Assembly: GCF_900626135.1 (NCBI RefSeq)
Contig: NZ_LR130786.1
Location: forward strand, 759,767-823,766
Source: Senegalia massiliensis
GTDB taxonomy: Bacteria; Bacillota; Clostridia; Tissierellales; SIT17
DNA length: 64,000 nucleotides
Reading direction: 5' to 3'
The stretch's first letter is position 1. Each line of letters begins with the position of its first letter. Both the position numbers and the translations under genes were made by a program. The notes beneath the pieces are model-generated. The model was not told the origin of the DNA, searched no databases, and saw nothing but the letters and a program-made list of their open reading frames with translations. Below are positions 34,660 through 43,604 of this stretch, piece by piece.

Positions 34660-35279
34660 AAAATATAAAAAAATCATTTAGTTATCCTATTATTTTTATG
34701 ATATTAGTAACTGCTTTTTTCACACTTGTATTATCATTATTAAACTATACAACTAAAGATGTTATAGCACAAAATGCACAAATAGACGAATGGAAAACGC
34801 TTTTATATGTGTTTGATATAGATTATCCAAATGATAATGATAAAAAAATAGAGAAATTATATAGGGAACATTTAAAACCTATTAAGGTTAATGATCTAAC
34901 TATTTATGAGGCAGAAAAAGATGGTAAGAAATTAGGATATGCCTTTCCTGTAGAAGGTAACGGTCTTTGGGGTACTATTAAGGGATATGCTGCTGTAGAT
35001 GAGAATATAAATACTCTTTTAGGAGTTGATTTTGTATCACACAGCGAAACTCCTGGTCTTGGCGGCAGAATTGATGAAATGTGGTTTAAAAATCAATTTA
35101 GGAATATAGATTTAGATAGAGATAATAAAAATTATCTTGAATATAGACCTGCAGCAGATGGAAATGTAGATGCCATTACAGGAGCAACTCTCACTTCTAA
35201 ATCAGTAAAAAACTTATTAAATCAGGACATAGAAGAATTTAAAGACCTAATGAAAGGAGAAGATCTAAATGGCAAATAA
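34656..35279 (+). CDS. NqrC/RnfG-family FMN subunit
   Basis: A 207-residue subunit with one N-terminal transmembrane helix (about 9-30, SYPIIFMILVTAFFTLVLSL) and an extracytoplasmic FMN-binding domain. The covalent flavin motif is DAITGATLTSKSV (the T of the S/T-GAT motif). GLGGRIDEMWFKNQF is also typical. It overlaps its neighbours by 4 and 11 bases, so all subunits are made together. Confidence 0.93.
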   Translation: MKNIKKSFSYPIIFMILVTAFFTLVLSLLNYTTKDVIAQNAQIDEWKTLLYVFDIDYPNDNDKKIEKLYREHLKPIKVNDLTIYEAEKDGKKLGYAFPVEGNGLWGTIKGYAAVDENINTLLGVDFVSHSETPGLGGRIDEMWFKNQFRNIDLDRDNKNYLEYRPAADGNVDAITGATLTSKSVKNLLNQDIEEFKDLMKGEDLNGK

Positions 35280-35901
35280 AAAAGTAAAAAAAATATTTAC
35301 TTTAGGATTATGGCAAGATAATCCTATATATAGACAAATATTAGGGATTTGTTCTGCACTTGCTGTTACAAACTTAATGCTTAATTCTCTTGTTATGGGA
35401 ATAGGTTTAATATTTGTTACTTCTTTTTCAGAGCTTACTGTATCAATACTTAGAAATTATACTCCTAAACATATAAGAATGATGGTCCAAGTACTTATTA
35501 TATCTTCTTTTGTAATAATAGTTGATATTGTTTTGAAAGCCTATTATCCTTCTATGAGTAAAGCTTTAGGTCCTTATGTAGGTCTTATTATAACAAATTG
35601 TATTATAATGGGACGTTGTGAATCATATGCTCAAAATAACAAACCACTTTATTCATTTTTAGATGGTATTGCATCTGGTTCAGGTTATGCAATTATACTT
35701 TTAATTATAGCTTTTTTCAGAGAGTTATTAGGATTTGGTTCTATATTTGGAATACAAGTATTAGGAGAATGGTTTACTAAATGGACTATTATGGTTATGG
35801 CTCCTGGTGCATTCTTTATGCTTGGCATAGTTATATGGATAGCAAGATCACTGCTACCTAGTGAAGAAGAAGATTCATTAAAAGGGGAGGCTGTTAGCTA
35901 A
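35269..35901 (+). CDS. NqrD/RnfE-family membrane subunit
   Basis: A 210-residue protein with six hydrophobic helices. Conserved blocks are [18 protein letters not shown] at about 23-40 and [16 protein letters not shown] at about 108. The two membrane cysteines (in GICS and TNC) match those that, with NqrE/RnfA, hold the intramembrane Fe-S centre. It ends one base into the next gene. Confidence 0.94.
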   Translation: MANKKVKKIFTLGLWQDNPIYRQILGICSALAVTNLMLNSLVMGIGLIFVTSFSELTVSILRNYTPKHIRMMVQVLIISSFVIIVDIVLKAYYPSMSKALGPYVGLIITNCIIMGRCESYAQNNKPLYSFLDGIASGSGYAIILLIIAFFRELLGFGSIFGIQVLGEWFTKWTIMVMAPGAFFMLGIVIWIARSLLPSEEEDSLKGEAVS

Positions 35902-36491
35902 TGGAAGGTTTAAATCCGTTTGTAGTATTTTTTGCATCAATATTTACTAATAACATGATACTTACCAACTTCTTAGGTATGTGTTCATTTATTGCAGTAT
36001 CTGGAGAAATTAAAACATCTTTAGGACTTGGTCAAGCAGTTACTTTTGTACTTACTTTTACTACAGTTCTAAATTATATGATTTATCATTATGTACTAGT
36101 TCCATTAGGACTAGAATACTTAAGGTTCATAATATTCATTATAAGTATTGCTGCATTTGTACAATTAGTTGAAATGATTGTTGAAAGATACCTTCCAAAT
36201 TTATATTATGCCCTTGGAATATTCTTACCTTTGATTACAGTTAACTGTGCAATACTTGGTGTTTCACTATTTATGGTTATTAGAGATTATAATTTAATAG
36301 TTTCTCTGTTGTTTGGTTTAGGTTCAGGACTAGGTTGGATGCTTGCAATAGTAGCACTGGCTGGAATTAGAAAAAGACTTAAATATGCAAAAGTACCTAA
36401 GGGACTAGAAGGACCTGGAATAACTATAATAATAACAGGTTTGATGGCCCTTGCTTTTGTTGGTTTTTCAGGAATAGTACAGATTCAATAA
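35901..36491 (+). CDS. NqrE/RnfA-family membrane subunit
   Basis: A 196-residue protein with six helices. [20 protein letters not shown] near residue 28 and [16 protein letters not shown] near 112 carry the two conserved cysteines that complete the intramembrane iron-sulfur site with the NqrD/RnfE homologue. Length is typical. It is followed by the NqrF gene after 12 bases. Confidence 0.95.
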   Translation: MEGLNPFVVFFASIFTNNMILTNFLGMCSFIAVSGEIKTSLGLGQAVTFVLTFTTVLNYMIYHYVLVPLGLEYLRFIIFIISIAAFVQLVEMIVERYLPNLYYALGIFLPLITVNCAILGVSLFMVIRDYNLIVSLLFGLGSGLGWMLAIVALAGIRKRLKYAKVPKGLEGPGITIIITGLMALAFVGFSGIVQIQ

Positions 36492-36503
36492 AGGAGTGAT
36501 TAG

Positions 36504-37601
36504 ATGGGAACGATTGTTATTACAGTTGGTGCTATATCTGGAATTACAGGTGTTTTGGCATTTCTTTTAACGCTTGCTAAAAATACTATAGGTAATTATG
36601 GAGAAGTTATTATTAATATAAATGATGATGAAGATTATGTAGTAGATGGTGGAGATACCCTTCTATCATCTCTTATAAGTCAAAAAATATTTATACCTTC
36701 TGCCTGTGGTGGTAAAGGTAGTTGCGGTTATTGTAAGGTAAAGATAACAGAAGGAGGAGGACCTGTATTACCTACTGAACTAGGTTATCTAACTCCTGAA
36801 GACATGAAAGAAAATGTACGATTATCTTGCCAAGTAAAAGTAAAAGAAAATATAAAAATTGAAATACCTGAAGAATTATTTAATGTAAGAGAATATGAAG
36901 GTAAAGTATCACAAATAATAGATTTAACTCCTACAATAAAGCATTTAACCTTCGATATAAAAGAAGGTAGTATTGATTTTAAACCAGGACAATATGTACA
37001 GCTAAGAGCTCCACAATATAAAGGAAGTGATGAAGAAGTATATAGAGCTTATTCAATAGCATCATCTCCAATGCTTAAAAATAAATTGGAACTTATAATA
37101 GGCTATGTCCCAGAAGGAATTGCTACAACTTATGTCCATCATCATTTAAATGAAAATAATGAAGTATTATTTAATGGTCCATATGGAGATTTTTATTATC
37201 AAGATACTGATAGAGAAATGGTAATGGTAGCAATAGGTACAGGTATGGCTCCAATATTATCAATTTTATATCATATGGTTGAAAATAACATAGATAGAAA
37301 AGCTACATTCTATTTTGGAGCAAGATATATGGAAGATTTATTTTTTGTTGAAGAGTTAAAAGAAATAGAACAAAAATTGCCTAATTTTAAATTTGTTCCA
37401 ACACTTTCAAGAGCTAAAAAGAAAGATGGATGGACCGGTGATATAGGTAGAGTAACTGATGCTATAGATAAATATATGGAAAATGGAGAAAATAAAGAAG
37501 CTTACCTTTGTGGTAGCCCTAGAATGATAGATTCTACTGTTGAAAAGTTAAAAGAAAAAGGAATTCCTGAAAACTTAATATTCTATGATAAATTTGAATA
37601 A
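36504..37601 (+). CDS. nqrF: NqrF-type NADH-oxidising subunit
   Basis: Electron-entry subunit of 365 residues: an N-terminal membrane helix (about 1-24), a plant-type [2Fe-2S] ferredoxin domain with ACGGKGSCGYCKVKI and LSCQVKV (four cluster cysteines), then a ferredoxin-reductase domain with the FAD motif RAYSIASSP and the NADH site AIGTGMAPILSIL. It is shorter than Vibrio NqrF (407). It ends the operon. Because no NqrA, RnfB or RnfC is encoded here, the complex would take electrons from NADH through this subunit, but its final acceptor is unclear. Confidence 0.94.
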   Translation: MGTIVITVGAISGITGVLAFLLTLAKNTIGNYGEVIININDDEDYVVDGGDTLLSSLISQKIFIPSACGGKGSCGYCKVKITEGGGPVLPTELGYLTPEDMKENVRLSCQVKVKENIKIEIPEELFNVREYEGKVSQIIDLTPTIKHLTFDIKEGSIDFKPGQYVQLRAPQYKGSDEEVYRAYSIASSPMLKNKLELIIGYVPEGIATTYVHHHLNENNEVLFNGPYGDFYYQDTDREMVMVAIGTGMAPILSILYHMVENNIDRKATFYFGARYMEDLFFVEELKEIEQKLPNFKFVPTLSRAKKKDGWTGDIGRVTDAIDKYMENGENKEAYLCGSPRMIDSTVEKLKEKGIPENLIFYDKFE

Positions 37602-37604
37602 ATT

Positions 37605-37635
37605 TTAACCCCCTTAATTATAAAGGGGGTTTCCT
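37605..37635. terminator. bidirectional terminator
   Basis: AACCCCCTT and AAGGGGGTT arms around an AT loop, between the Nqr-like operon and the converging peroxiredoxin gene. Confidence 0.88.
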
Positions 37636-37644
37636 TCTTATATA

Positions 37645-38166
37645 TTAAAGTAAGTCTTCTCCTTCTTCCCAATCTATTGGGCATAATCCACCAGTTTTTA
37701 GAGCTCTAAGTACACGAAGAGTTTCTTCTACACTACGTCCTACATTTAAATCATGTACAACTGAATATCTTACTATTCCTTCAGGATCTATTATAAATAA
37801 TCCTCTTAATGCTACACCATCTTCTTCTACTAAAATTCCATAATCTCTTGATACATTCATTGTTTTATCTGCAGCAAGTGGGAAATTTAATTTTCCTAAG
37901 TCACCATTTATCCAAGCTTTATGTGAATGTTCACTATCTGTACTTACTCCTAATACTCTAGCGCCTTCTGCTTCAAATTTTGCACATTGTTTACTATATC
38001 CTGTTATTTCAGTTGGGCAAACAAATGTAAAATCTAATGGATAAAAGAACATTACTAACCAATCGCCTTTATAATCATCTAATTTTACTTCACCAAATTC
38101 TTCTCCATTTCCTTTAACTATTGGCATTTTAAAATCCGGTGCTGGTTTTCCTACTAATCTTTCCAT
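37645..38166 (-). CDS. 2-Cys peroxiredoxin (AhpC/TSA family)
   Basis: Reduces hydrogen peroxide and organic peroxides using thioredoxin-type donors. The 173-residue protein has the peroxidatic Cys C50 in PLDFTFVCPTE, the conserved Arg in the C-terminal half and a resolving Cys C162 in GGLCPIDW, so it is a typical 2-Cys enzyme. Both catalytic positions are ordinary Cys codons. The promoter upstream is an almost perfect SigB-like site. Together with superoxide reductase it completes superoxide and peroxide removal. Confidence 0.95.
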   Translation of the reverse strand: MERLVGKPAPDFKMPIVKGNGEEFGEVKLDDYKGDWLVMFFYPLDFTFVCPTEITGYSKQCAKFEAEGARVLGVSTDSEHSHKAWINGDLGKLNFPLAADKTMNVSRDYGILVEEDGVALRGLFIIDPEGIVRYSVVHDLNVGRSVEETLRVLRALKTGGLCPIDWEEGEDLL

Positions 38167-38215
38167 AAATCATTTTCCTCCTTAGAATTATAAATTAAGT
38201 CTCACAATACTATAT

Positions 38216-38240
38216 ATTCCCCATACCAAATTTTTTAAAC
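38216..38240 (-). promoter_or_regulatory. SigB-like promoter of the peroxiredoxin gene
   Basis: GTTTAA (38235-38240), 13-base spacer, GGGAAT (38216-38221), minus strand. The -35 is exact and the -10 matches 5 of 6. It lies about 50 bases before the start codon. Confidence 0.6.
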
Positions 38241-38275
38241 ATTTAAATGATAATTTTTTTCAATTAGTTTTAATT

Positions 38276-38506
38276 TCACTTTAATAATTTTCCAATTTCA
38301 TCATAATCTACTTCAATTAACTCTTCCATTGTACATTCAAGACCAGCACATAATTTTAATATTGTTTCTAAACTAAGTGATTCTAGTTTTCTATCATTAT
38401 TTAATTTTGTGATAGTAGGATTTGAAATTTGGCATAATTCTGCCACTTCAGTGACATTTTTTATTCTTTTTTTAGCCATTATTATTCTTAAATTAGATCT
38501 AATCAT
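38276..38506 (-). CDS. small XRE-family HTH regulator
   Basis: A 76-residue DNA-binding protein consisting almost only of an XRE/Cro-type helix-turn-helix (IKNVTEVAELCQISNPTITK, about 16-35) and KLCAGLECTMEELIEVD. It is divergent from a Spo0E-like gene; the 196 bases between them contain two copies of a palindromic 12-mer that could be its operators. It probably regulates itself and the Spo0E-like gene. Confidence 0.88.
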   Translation of the reverse strand: MIRSNLRIIMAKKRIKNVTEVAELCQISNPTITKLNNDRKLESLSLETILKLCAGLECTMEELIEVDYDEIGKLLK

Positions 38507-38595
38507 AAAACATCCTCCTATCCTATATTATAATTATACACAATTCGACATTAAAAGTACAGTTTAATTATTTATAATTATATTTTTATAAATTA

Positions 38596-38655
38596 AAACT
38601 ATAGTTAAAAAAATTTAAATTATAACTTGAAAAATATAAACTATAGTTATATAAT
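38596..38655. promoter_or_regulatory. Spo0E-like gene promoter with repeated palindromic operator candidates
   Basis: AAACTATAGTTA occurs exactly twice, at 38596-38607 and 38638-38649, 42 bases apart (about four helix turns). The second copy lies inside the 17-base spacer of a consensus promoter TTGAAA (38627-38632) - TATAAT (38650-38655) that points to the Spo0E-like gene. The core AACTATAGTT is a perfect palindrome. Confidence 0.65.
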
Positions 38656-38702
38656 AATATTAAGGGATTAGAGATTTCAGTATAAAACAAAGGGGGATAT
38701 TC

Positions 38703-38879
38703 ATGGATAAAAATTATTTATCAAAATTGAATAATACAAGACAAGATTTAAATAATCTAATAGCAAAAAATTTAAATGAGCTCACTAATTTAGAAATAGT
38801 TACATTAAGTCAAGAACTGGACAAGCTTATTGTTGTTTATCAAAAAGAATTAAATAAAAAAAATATGATATTACATTAA
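38703..38879 (+). CDS. Spo0E-like sporulation phosphatase
   Basis: A 58-residue protein of the Spo0E aspartyl-phosphate phosphatase family, which dephosphorylates Spo0A~P and so delays sporulation. The family signature SQELDKLIVVYQ (residues 36-47; S-x-x-x-D) is plain, and the length is typical. The ATG at 38703 follows GGGGGATA. It has a consensus promoter and a terminator directly after the gene, and faces an XRE regulator that probably controls it. Confidence 0.88.
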   Translation: MDKNYLSKLNNTRQDLNNLIAKNLNELTNLEIVTLSQELDKLIVVYQKELNKKNMILH

Positions 38880-38886
38880 TCAAAAT

Positions 38887-38920
38887 AAAAAACATCGTCT
38901 AAGACGATGTTTTTTATTTA
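38887..38920. terminator. bidirectional terminator
   Basis: CATCGTCT and AGACGATG arms around one base, with A and T runs on both sides. Confidence 0.88.
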
Positions 38921-40090
38921 TTCAAATGTTCCTTTCACAATTATCTCTTTTTCTTTTATCATTATTTTTCCCATTGCTATAACTGTATCTATTTCTAAAG
39001 AATCTTTATCTAATAAAACAATATCAGCATCATTCTTTTCTTTAATATACCCTTTAGATTGTAATTTTAATATATCTGCTGGATTAGATGTAATTGGTCT
39101 TAAACTTTCTTCTATAGGTACATCAAAAACCTGTATTGATTCTTTAACTTTTTCATATAGAGATTTAACTTTTCCTACTTGTAACCCTATATATTCTCCT
39201 TTTTCATTAAAATCTGGTAAACTTCCTTGTCCATCTGATGTAAATGTTATATTTTTATTTGATACTCCAGCTTCTATCATTGTTTTTAAAGCCTTTCCGC
39301 AAGGCACTTCACCTTCTTCTAAAAACTTTTCAGTTGTACTTGTAGTAAAATCAACATATCCACCCTTTTTAGCATATTCTATCGCATCTTCAAATAAATA
39401 TGGATTTCTATTCATATGAGTAGGTAAAAATTGGGTTATTGGTATATCATAATTTTCTACTACATCCAATAATAATTTTGTAGTATCTTTACTATCTCCC
39501 ATATGAATATTTACAATACCTGCCTTCCCAGAAAGTATGCCACCAACACGTGTTTCTGCTGTAAGTCGTGCAAGTTCAGCTGAAGTTGGTTGAGAGGATC
39601 TATGATCTGCCAAGGAAATTTCTCCTGAACCTATTATTTTATCTATTAATATTATATCATCTTGAATATTACCTGTTATTGTTCTAACTGGAATTTGATA
39701 TGACCCTGTTTGAATAAAAGAAGTTATTCCTTCTTCTTCAAGCCCACGAGCTTTAGCAAGTAAATTAGTCATAGTTCTAGTAGTACCATCCGTACCAAGT
39801 ACTCCTATAACAGTAGTTACTCCTCCTGTAGTTATGTCAGTTAAATTTATTTCTGGAGTTCTAGATTTAAAGCTACCCTCTCCTCCTCCTCCACATATGT
39901 GAACATGAGAATCAATAAAACCTGGTACTACTAACTTTCCCTTTGCATCTATTATTTGAATATCTAAAACACTATCTGGTAATTCAATATTTTCCTCTAT
40001 ATATCCTATTTTATCTCCAATTATCAATATATCTCTTTTACCTAAGTATTCTGGATTGTACACTTCACCATTTTTTATTAATTTAATCAT
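38918..40090 (-). CDS. iadA: beta-aspartyl (isoaspartyl) dipeptidase
   Basis: A 390-residue metal-dependent amidohydrolase that removes isoaspartyl dipeptides left by protein ageing. GFIDSHVHICGGGGEGSF carries the HxH metal motif (about 66-83); further metal and substrate regions are SLADHRSSQPT and IVNIHMGDSKDTTK, and FTSDGQGSLPDFNE near residue 285. The ATG at 40088-40090 follows AAGGAGAGG, so the longer frame from 40123 is rejected. A GGGTAT box with GCTTTA 15 bases before it lies at 40116-40142. Confidence 0.93.
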   Translation of the reverse strand: MIKLIKNGEVYNPEYLGKRDILIIGDKIGYIEENIELPDSVLDIQIIDAKGKLVVPGFIDSHVHICGGGGEGSFKSRTPEINLTDITTGGVTTVIGVLGTDGTTRTMTNLLAKARGLEEEGITSFIQTGSYQIPVRTITGNIQDDIILIDKIIGSGEISLADHRSSQPTSAELARLTAETRVGGILSGKAGIVNIHMGDSKDTTKLLLDVVENYDIPITQFLPTHMNRNPYLFEDAIEYAKKGGYVDFTTSTTEKFLEEGEVPCGKALKTMIEAGVSNKNITFTSDGQGSLPDFNEKGEYIGLQVGKVKSLYEKVKESIQVFDVPIEESLRPITSNPADILKLQSKGYIKEKNDADIVLLDKDSLEIDTVIAMGKIMIKEKEIIVKGTFE

Positions 40091-40137
40091 GAAACCTCTC
40101 CTTTCAAATAATAATATACCCAAAATTAATAAAAAAT

Positions 40138-40168
40138 AAAGCTAGATCAATCTAGTTGATCTAGCTTA
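40138..40168 (-). terminator. terminator of ileS
   Basis: AAGCTAGATCAA and TTGATCTAGCTT arms directly after the ileS stop. Confidence 0.85.
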
Positions 40169-40172
40169 TAAA

Positions 40173-43100
40173 TTAATTTTTTTCTACTTTTATACCTGTG
40201 TCATGACCATTTAAATTATGAACTTCTAGATCTTTATCATCCACACTATTTACTTCTACTGCAAGTGTTTCAGACTTTATATAATCACTATATTTATTAA
40301 TAGCATCATTTATTTCAATATCACCATTAAAATAAATCTTTATATTATCCATCATTTCATAATCATTATTTTTTCTCATTTGTTGTACTTTAGATATAAA
40401 TTCTCTTGCATATCCTTCATTTAATAACTCATCTGTAAGGGTAGTATCTAATATTACAAATAAATTATTCTCCATAGATACAGTAAATCCTTCTTTTGAT
40501 TCTATTCTTATATCTACAAGCTCTTTTGAGAAAGTGAAATCTTCCCCATCTAAATCAACAGTTAATTCTTCATTGTTCTCTAGTTTGTTTACTGCTTCTG
40601 TAGAATCTAAACTATTAAGTGCTTTAGCAAAAAACTTAATCTTTTTACCAAGTTTAGGTCCTGCAACAGGGAAATTAGGTTTTAAGTTAAATCTCATATA
40701 TTCTTTTAAATCTTTTGCAAATACTACATTCTTTACATTTAATTCTTCTTTGATTAAAGGAACTAAGTCTGAAATTAAATCTTCATATTTTCCATCAACT
40801 ATAACCTCTGATATTGGTTGACGTACTTTGATTCTTACTTGTTCTCTTGAAGCTCTTCCTAACTTAACTAAATCTCTTACTAAATCCATTTTTTCTTCCA
40901 CTGTAGGGTCTATTAAATCAGTATTAGTTTCTGGGTAATAATCTACATGAACAGATAAATTATTCGTTAAATTTCTATAGATTTCTTCAGAAATATATGG
41001 TGCAAATGGTGCAACCATCTTTGAAATACCAAGTAATATTTCATATGTTGTATTATATACTGCTTTTTTATCATCAGTTAATTCTGTAGCCCAGAACCTT
41101 CTTCTTGAACGTCTTATATACCAGTTACTTAAGTCTTCATTTACAAATTCTTGTATTTCTCTTACTACTTTTGTTAAATCAAATTTATCCATATTTTCTT
41201 TTGTAACTTTTATAAGGTTATTATATTTTGAAAGAATCCATCTATCTATTTCTGGTCTATTTTTATAATCAATATTAAATTCTTTTGGATCAATTCCATC
41301 AGTATTTGCATATAGTGTAAAGAAATTATATACATTTTTAATAGTTGAGAAGAATTTACTTTGTACTTCTTTTAGACCTTCTTCATCAAACTTAGTAGGT
41401 GACCAAGCTGGTGATACATATAATAGATACCATCTAAGTGCATCTGCACCATATTTATCAAACATTTCAAAAGGATCTACTGTATTTCCTTTTGATTTAG
41501 ACATTTTTTTACCTTCTCTGTCTAATATAAGATCATTAACAAGAACTTTTTTATATGGAGCTTCTCCTTTAACAAAAGTTGATATAGCAAGTAATGAATA
41601 GAACCAACCTCTAGTTTGATCTATACCTTCACATATAAAATCTGCTGGAAATAATTCATCAAAATTATCTTTGTTTTCGAATGGATAATGATGTTGCGCA
41701 AAAGGCATAGAACCACTATCAAACCAACAGTCAATAACATCTTTTACCCTTGTCATAGTTGAACCACAATGCTCACATTTTATATGAACATCATCTACAA
41801 ATGGTCTATGAAGTTCAATATTTTCATTTATATCCTCTATAGATTTTTCAACAAGTTCTTTTCTAGATCCTATACTCTCTGTATGATCACAACTATCGCA
41901 TCTCCAAATATTAAGTGGTGTACCCCAATATCTACTTCGAGAAATAGCCCAATCATTTAAATTTTCTAACCAGTTTCCAAAACGCTTTTCTCCTACATAA
42001 TCTGGATACCACTCTACATTATTATTGTTTTCTATCAATTGATCCTTAAGTTTAGTCATTTCTATATACCAACTAGGCTTTGCATAGTATAATAATGGAG
42101 TCTTACATCTCCAACAATGAGGATAATTATGAGCCATTTTTTGTTTTTTAAATAATTTATCCTTCTCAGCAAGCCATTTTATAATTTCTATATCTGCATC
42201 CATTACAAACATGCCTTCCCATGGAGTTGTAGTGTATTTTCCATCTTCATTTACAGGTTGTAATACAGGTAAATCATATCTTCTTCCAGTATTATAGTCA
42301 TCTTCACCAAATGCAGGTGCTGAATGTACTATACCAGTACCATCAGTTGTAGTTACATAATCTGCAACAGTTACAAAAAATGCTTTTTTATCAGCTTCTA
42401 CAAAAGGCATTAATTGTTCATATTCCATATACTCTAAATCTTTACCTGTAAGATTTTCTAAAACTTCATATTCCTTATCTCCTAATACATTATCTAATAA
42501 ATCTTCTGCTAAATAATACACTTCACCTTCAGATTTAACTTTTGTGTATTGTACATCAGGATGTACTGTTAAAGCAACATTTGCAGCAAGTGTCCAGGGA
42601 GTAGTAGTCCATACAAGGAAATATTCATCTATATTTTTTCTTTTAAATTTAACTATAACTGTATTTGTTTTAATTTCTTCATAACCTTGTGCAACTTCAT
42701 GAGATGCAAGTCCAGTACCACATCTAGTACAATATGGCAATATCTTATGTCCTTCATAAATCATATTTTCTTTATTAAATTTATCTAATATCCACCATAC
42801 TGACTCTATATAGTCATTATCAAGTGTTATATAAGGATTATCTAAATCAATAGCATATCCCATTCTTTTAGTCATTTCTCTCCATAAATTTTCATATTTA
42901 AATACTGAATCTCTACATTTTTCATTGAATTTATCAAGGCCATATTCTTCTATTTCTTGCTTGTTATTTAAATTCAATTGTTTTTCAACTTCAATTTCTA
43001 CAGGTAATCCATGTGTATCCCATCCTGCTTTTCTTTTAACTTGATAACCTTCCATAGTTTTATATCTACATACAGAATCTTTTAATGTTCTTGAAAGCAC

Positions 43101-43277
43101 GTGATGGATTCCTGGCCTTCCATTAGCAGTTGGAGGACCTTCATAAAATACAAAAGGTTTTTTCCCTTCTCTTGTTTCTATGCTTTTTTCTAATATATCT
43201 ATATCATCCCAAAAATCAGATATATCTTTTTCTTTTACCTTTACATCTTCATTTGATAACTGTTCAAACTTATCCAT
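40173..43277 (-). CDS. ileS: isoleucyl-tRNA synthetase, type 2
   Basis: Class I synthetase of 1034 residues that charges tRNA-Ile. The HIGH-type motif is GPPTANGRPGIHHVLSRTLK and the next block WDTHGLPVEIEVEK; the KMSKS motif is MSKSKGNTVDPFEMFDKYGA. Zinc-type pairs CTRCG, CWRCK, CDSCDH and CEHCGS are present. The sequence style matches the eukaryote-like type 2 IleRS, which is generally less sensitive to mupirocin than type 1. The ATG at 43275-43277 with AAGGGTG upstream is the start; the frame to 43364 lies within the T-box leader. Confidence 0.96.
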   Translation of the reverse strand: MDKFEQLSNEDVKVKEKDISDFWDDIDILEKSIETREGKKPFVFYEGPPTANGRPGIHHVLSRTLKDSVCRYKTMEGYQVKRKAGWDTHGLPVEIEVEKQLNLNNKQEIEEYGLDKFNEKCRDSVFKYENLWREMTKRMGYAIDLDNPYITLDNDYIESVWWILDKFNKENMIYEGHKILPYCTRCGTGLASHEVAQGYEEIKTNTVIVKFKRKNIDEYFLVWTTTPWTLAANVALTVHPDVQYTKVKSEGEVYYLAEDLLDNVLGDKEYEVLENLTGKDLEYMEYEQLMPFVEADKKAFFVTVADYVTTTDGTGIVHSAPAFGEDDYNTGRRYDLPVLQPVNEDGKYTTTPWEGMFVMDADIEIIKWLAEKDKLFKKQKMAHNYPHCWRCKTPLLYYAKPSWYIEMTKLKDQLIENNNNVEWYPDYVGEKRFGNWLENLNDWAISRSRYWGTPLNIWRCDSCDHTESIGSRKELVEKSIEDINENIELHRPFVDDVHIKCEHCGSTMTRVKDVIDCWFDSGSMPFAQHHYPFENKDNFDELFPADFICEGIDQTRGWFYSLLAISTFVKGEAPYKKVLVNDLILDREGKKMSKSKGNTVDPFEMFDKYGADALRWYLLYVSPAWSPTKFDEEGLKEVQSKFFSTIKNVYNFFTLYANTDGIDPKEFNIDYKNRPEIDRWILSKYNNLIKVTKENMDKFDLTKVVREIQEFVNEDLSNWYIRRSRRRFWATELTDDKKAVYNTTYEILLGISKMVAPFAPYISEEIYRNLTNNLSVHVDYYPETNTDLIDPTVEEKMDLVRDLVKLGRASREQVRIKVRQPISEVIVDGKYEDLISDLVPLIKEELNVKNVVFAKDLKEYMRFNLKPNFPVAGPKLGKKIKFFAKALNSLDSTEAVNKLENNEELTVDLDGEDFTFSKELVDIRIESKEGFTVSMENNLFVILDTTLTDELLNEGYAREFISKVQQMRKNNDYEMMDNIKIYFNGDIEINDAINKYSDYIKSETLAVEVNSVDDKDLEVHNLNGHDTGIKVEKN

Positions 43278-43314
43278 ATTTTCACCCTTTTCTTTAAATA
43301 ATTTATATAAAAAA

Positions 43315-43589
43315 TAAATCCCTAAGCATATGCTTAGGGACGAATTTATCGCGGTACCACCCAAATTATAGTAAAAATACTATCACTCAAATAAATATAA
43401 CGCATTTCTGCGAAATGTCTTACTAGTTTCAGACATATTGCTCCAAGGTGATTTTCATATAAATATTAATAATAATCTTTCAGCCTATGGATTATCTCTC
43501 TATAAATAATAATTTATACTACTCTCCTCATCATAACAGTTAATTATATAGTTTGATTAATAATATATCAAAATATAAATATTTGTCAA
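43315..43589 (-). promoter_or_regulatory. promoter and T-box leader of ileS
   Basis: TTGACA (43584-43589), N18, TATTAT (43560-43565) on the minus strand. The leader holds Stem I, an ATC specifier candidate (Ile) in GAAAATCACC near 43451, the T-box core GGGTGGTACCGCG (43350-43363) and a terminator hairpin CCCTAAGCAT/ATGCTTAGGG (43320-43340) with a T run. It fills the 327-base gap. Confidence 0.9.
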
Positions 43590-43604
43590 GAATTTTATAA
43601 AAAA

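Noticed and set aside
33685-37601. Calling the operon a complete Rnf complex
   Set aside because: RnfB and RnfC are absent and the last gene is an NqrF, which Rnf does not contain.
37645-38166. Peroxiredoxin as a third selenoprotein
   Set aside because: Both catalytic positions are normal Cys codons and the frame has no TGA.
43278-43364. N-terminal extension of IleRS
   Set aside because: The 29 extra codons lie in the T-box terminator region and have no ribosome site; the ATG at 43277 does.
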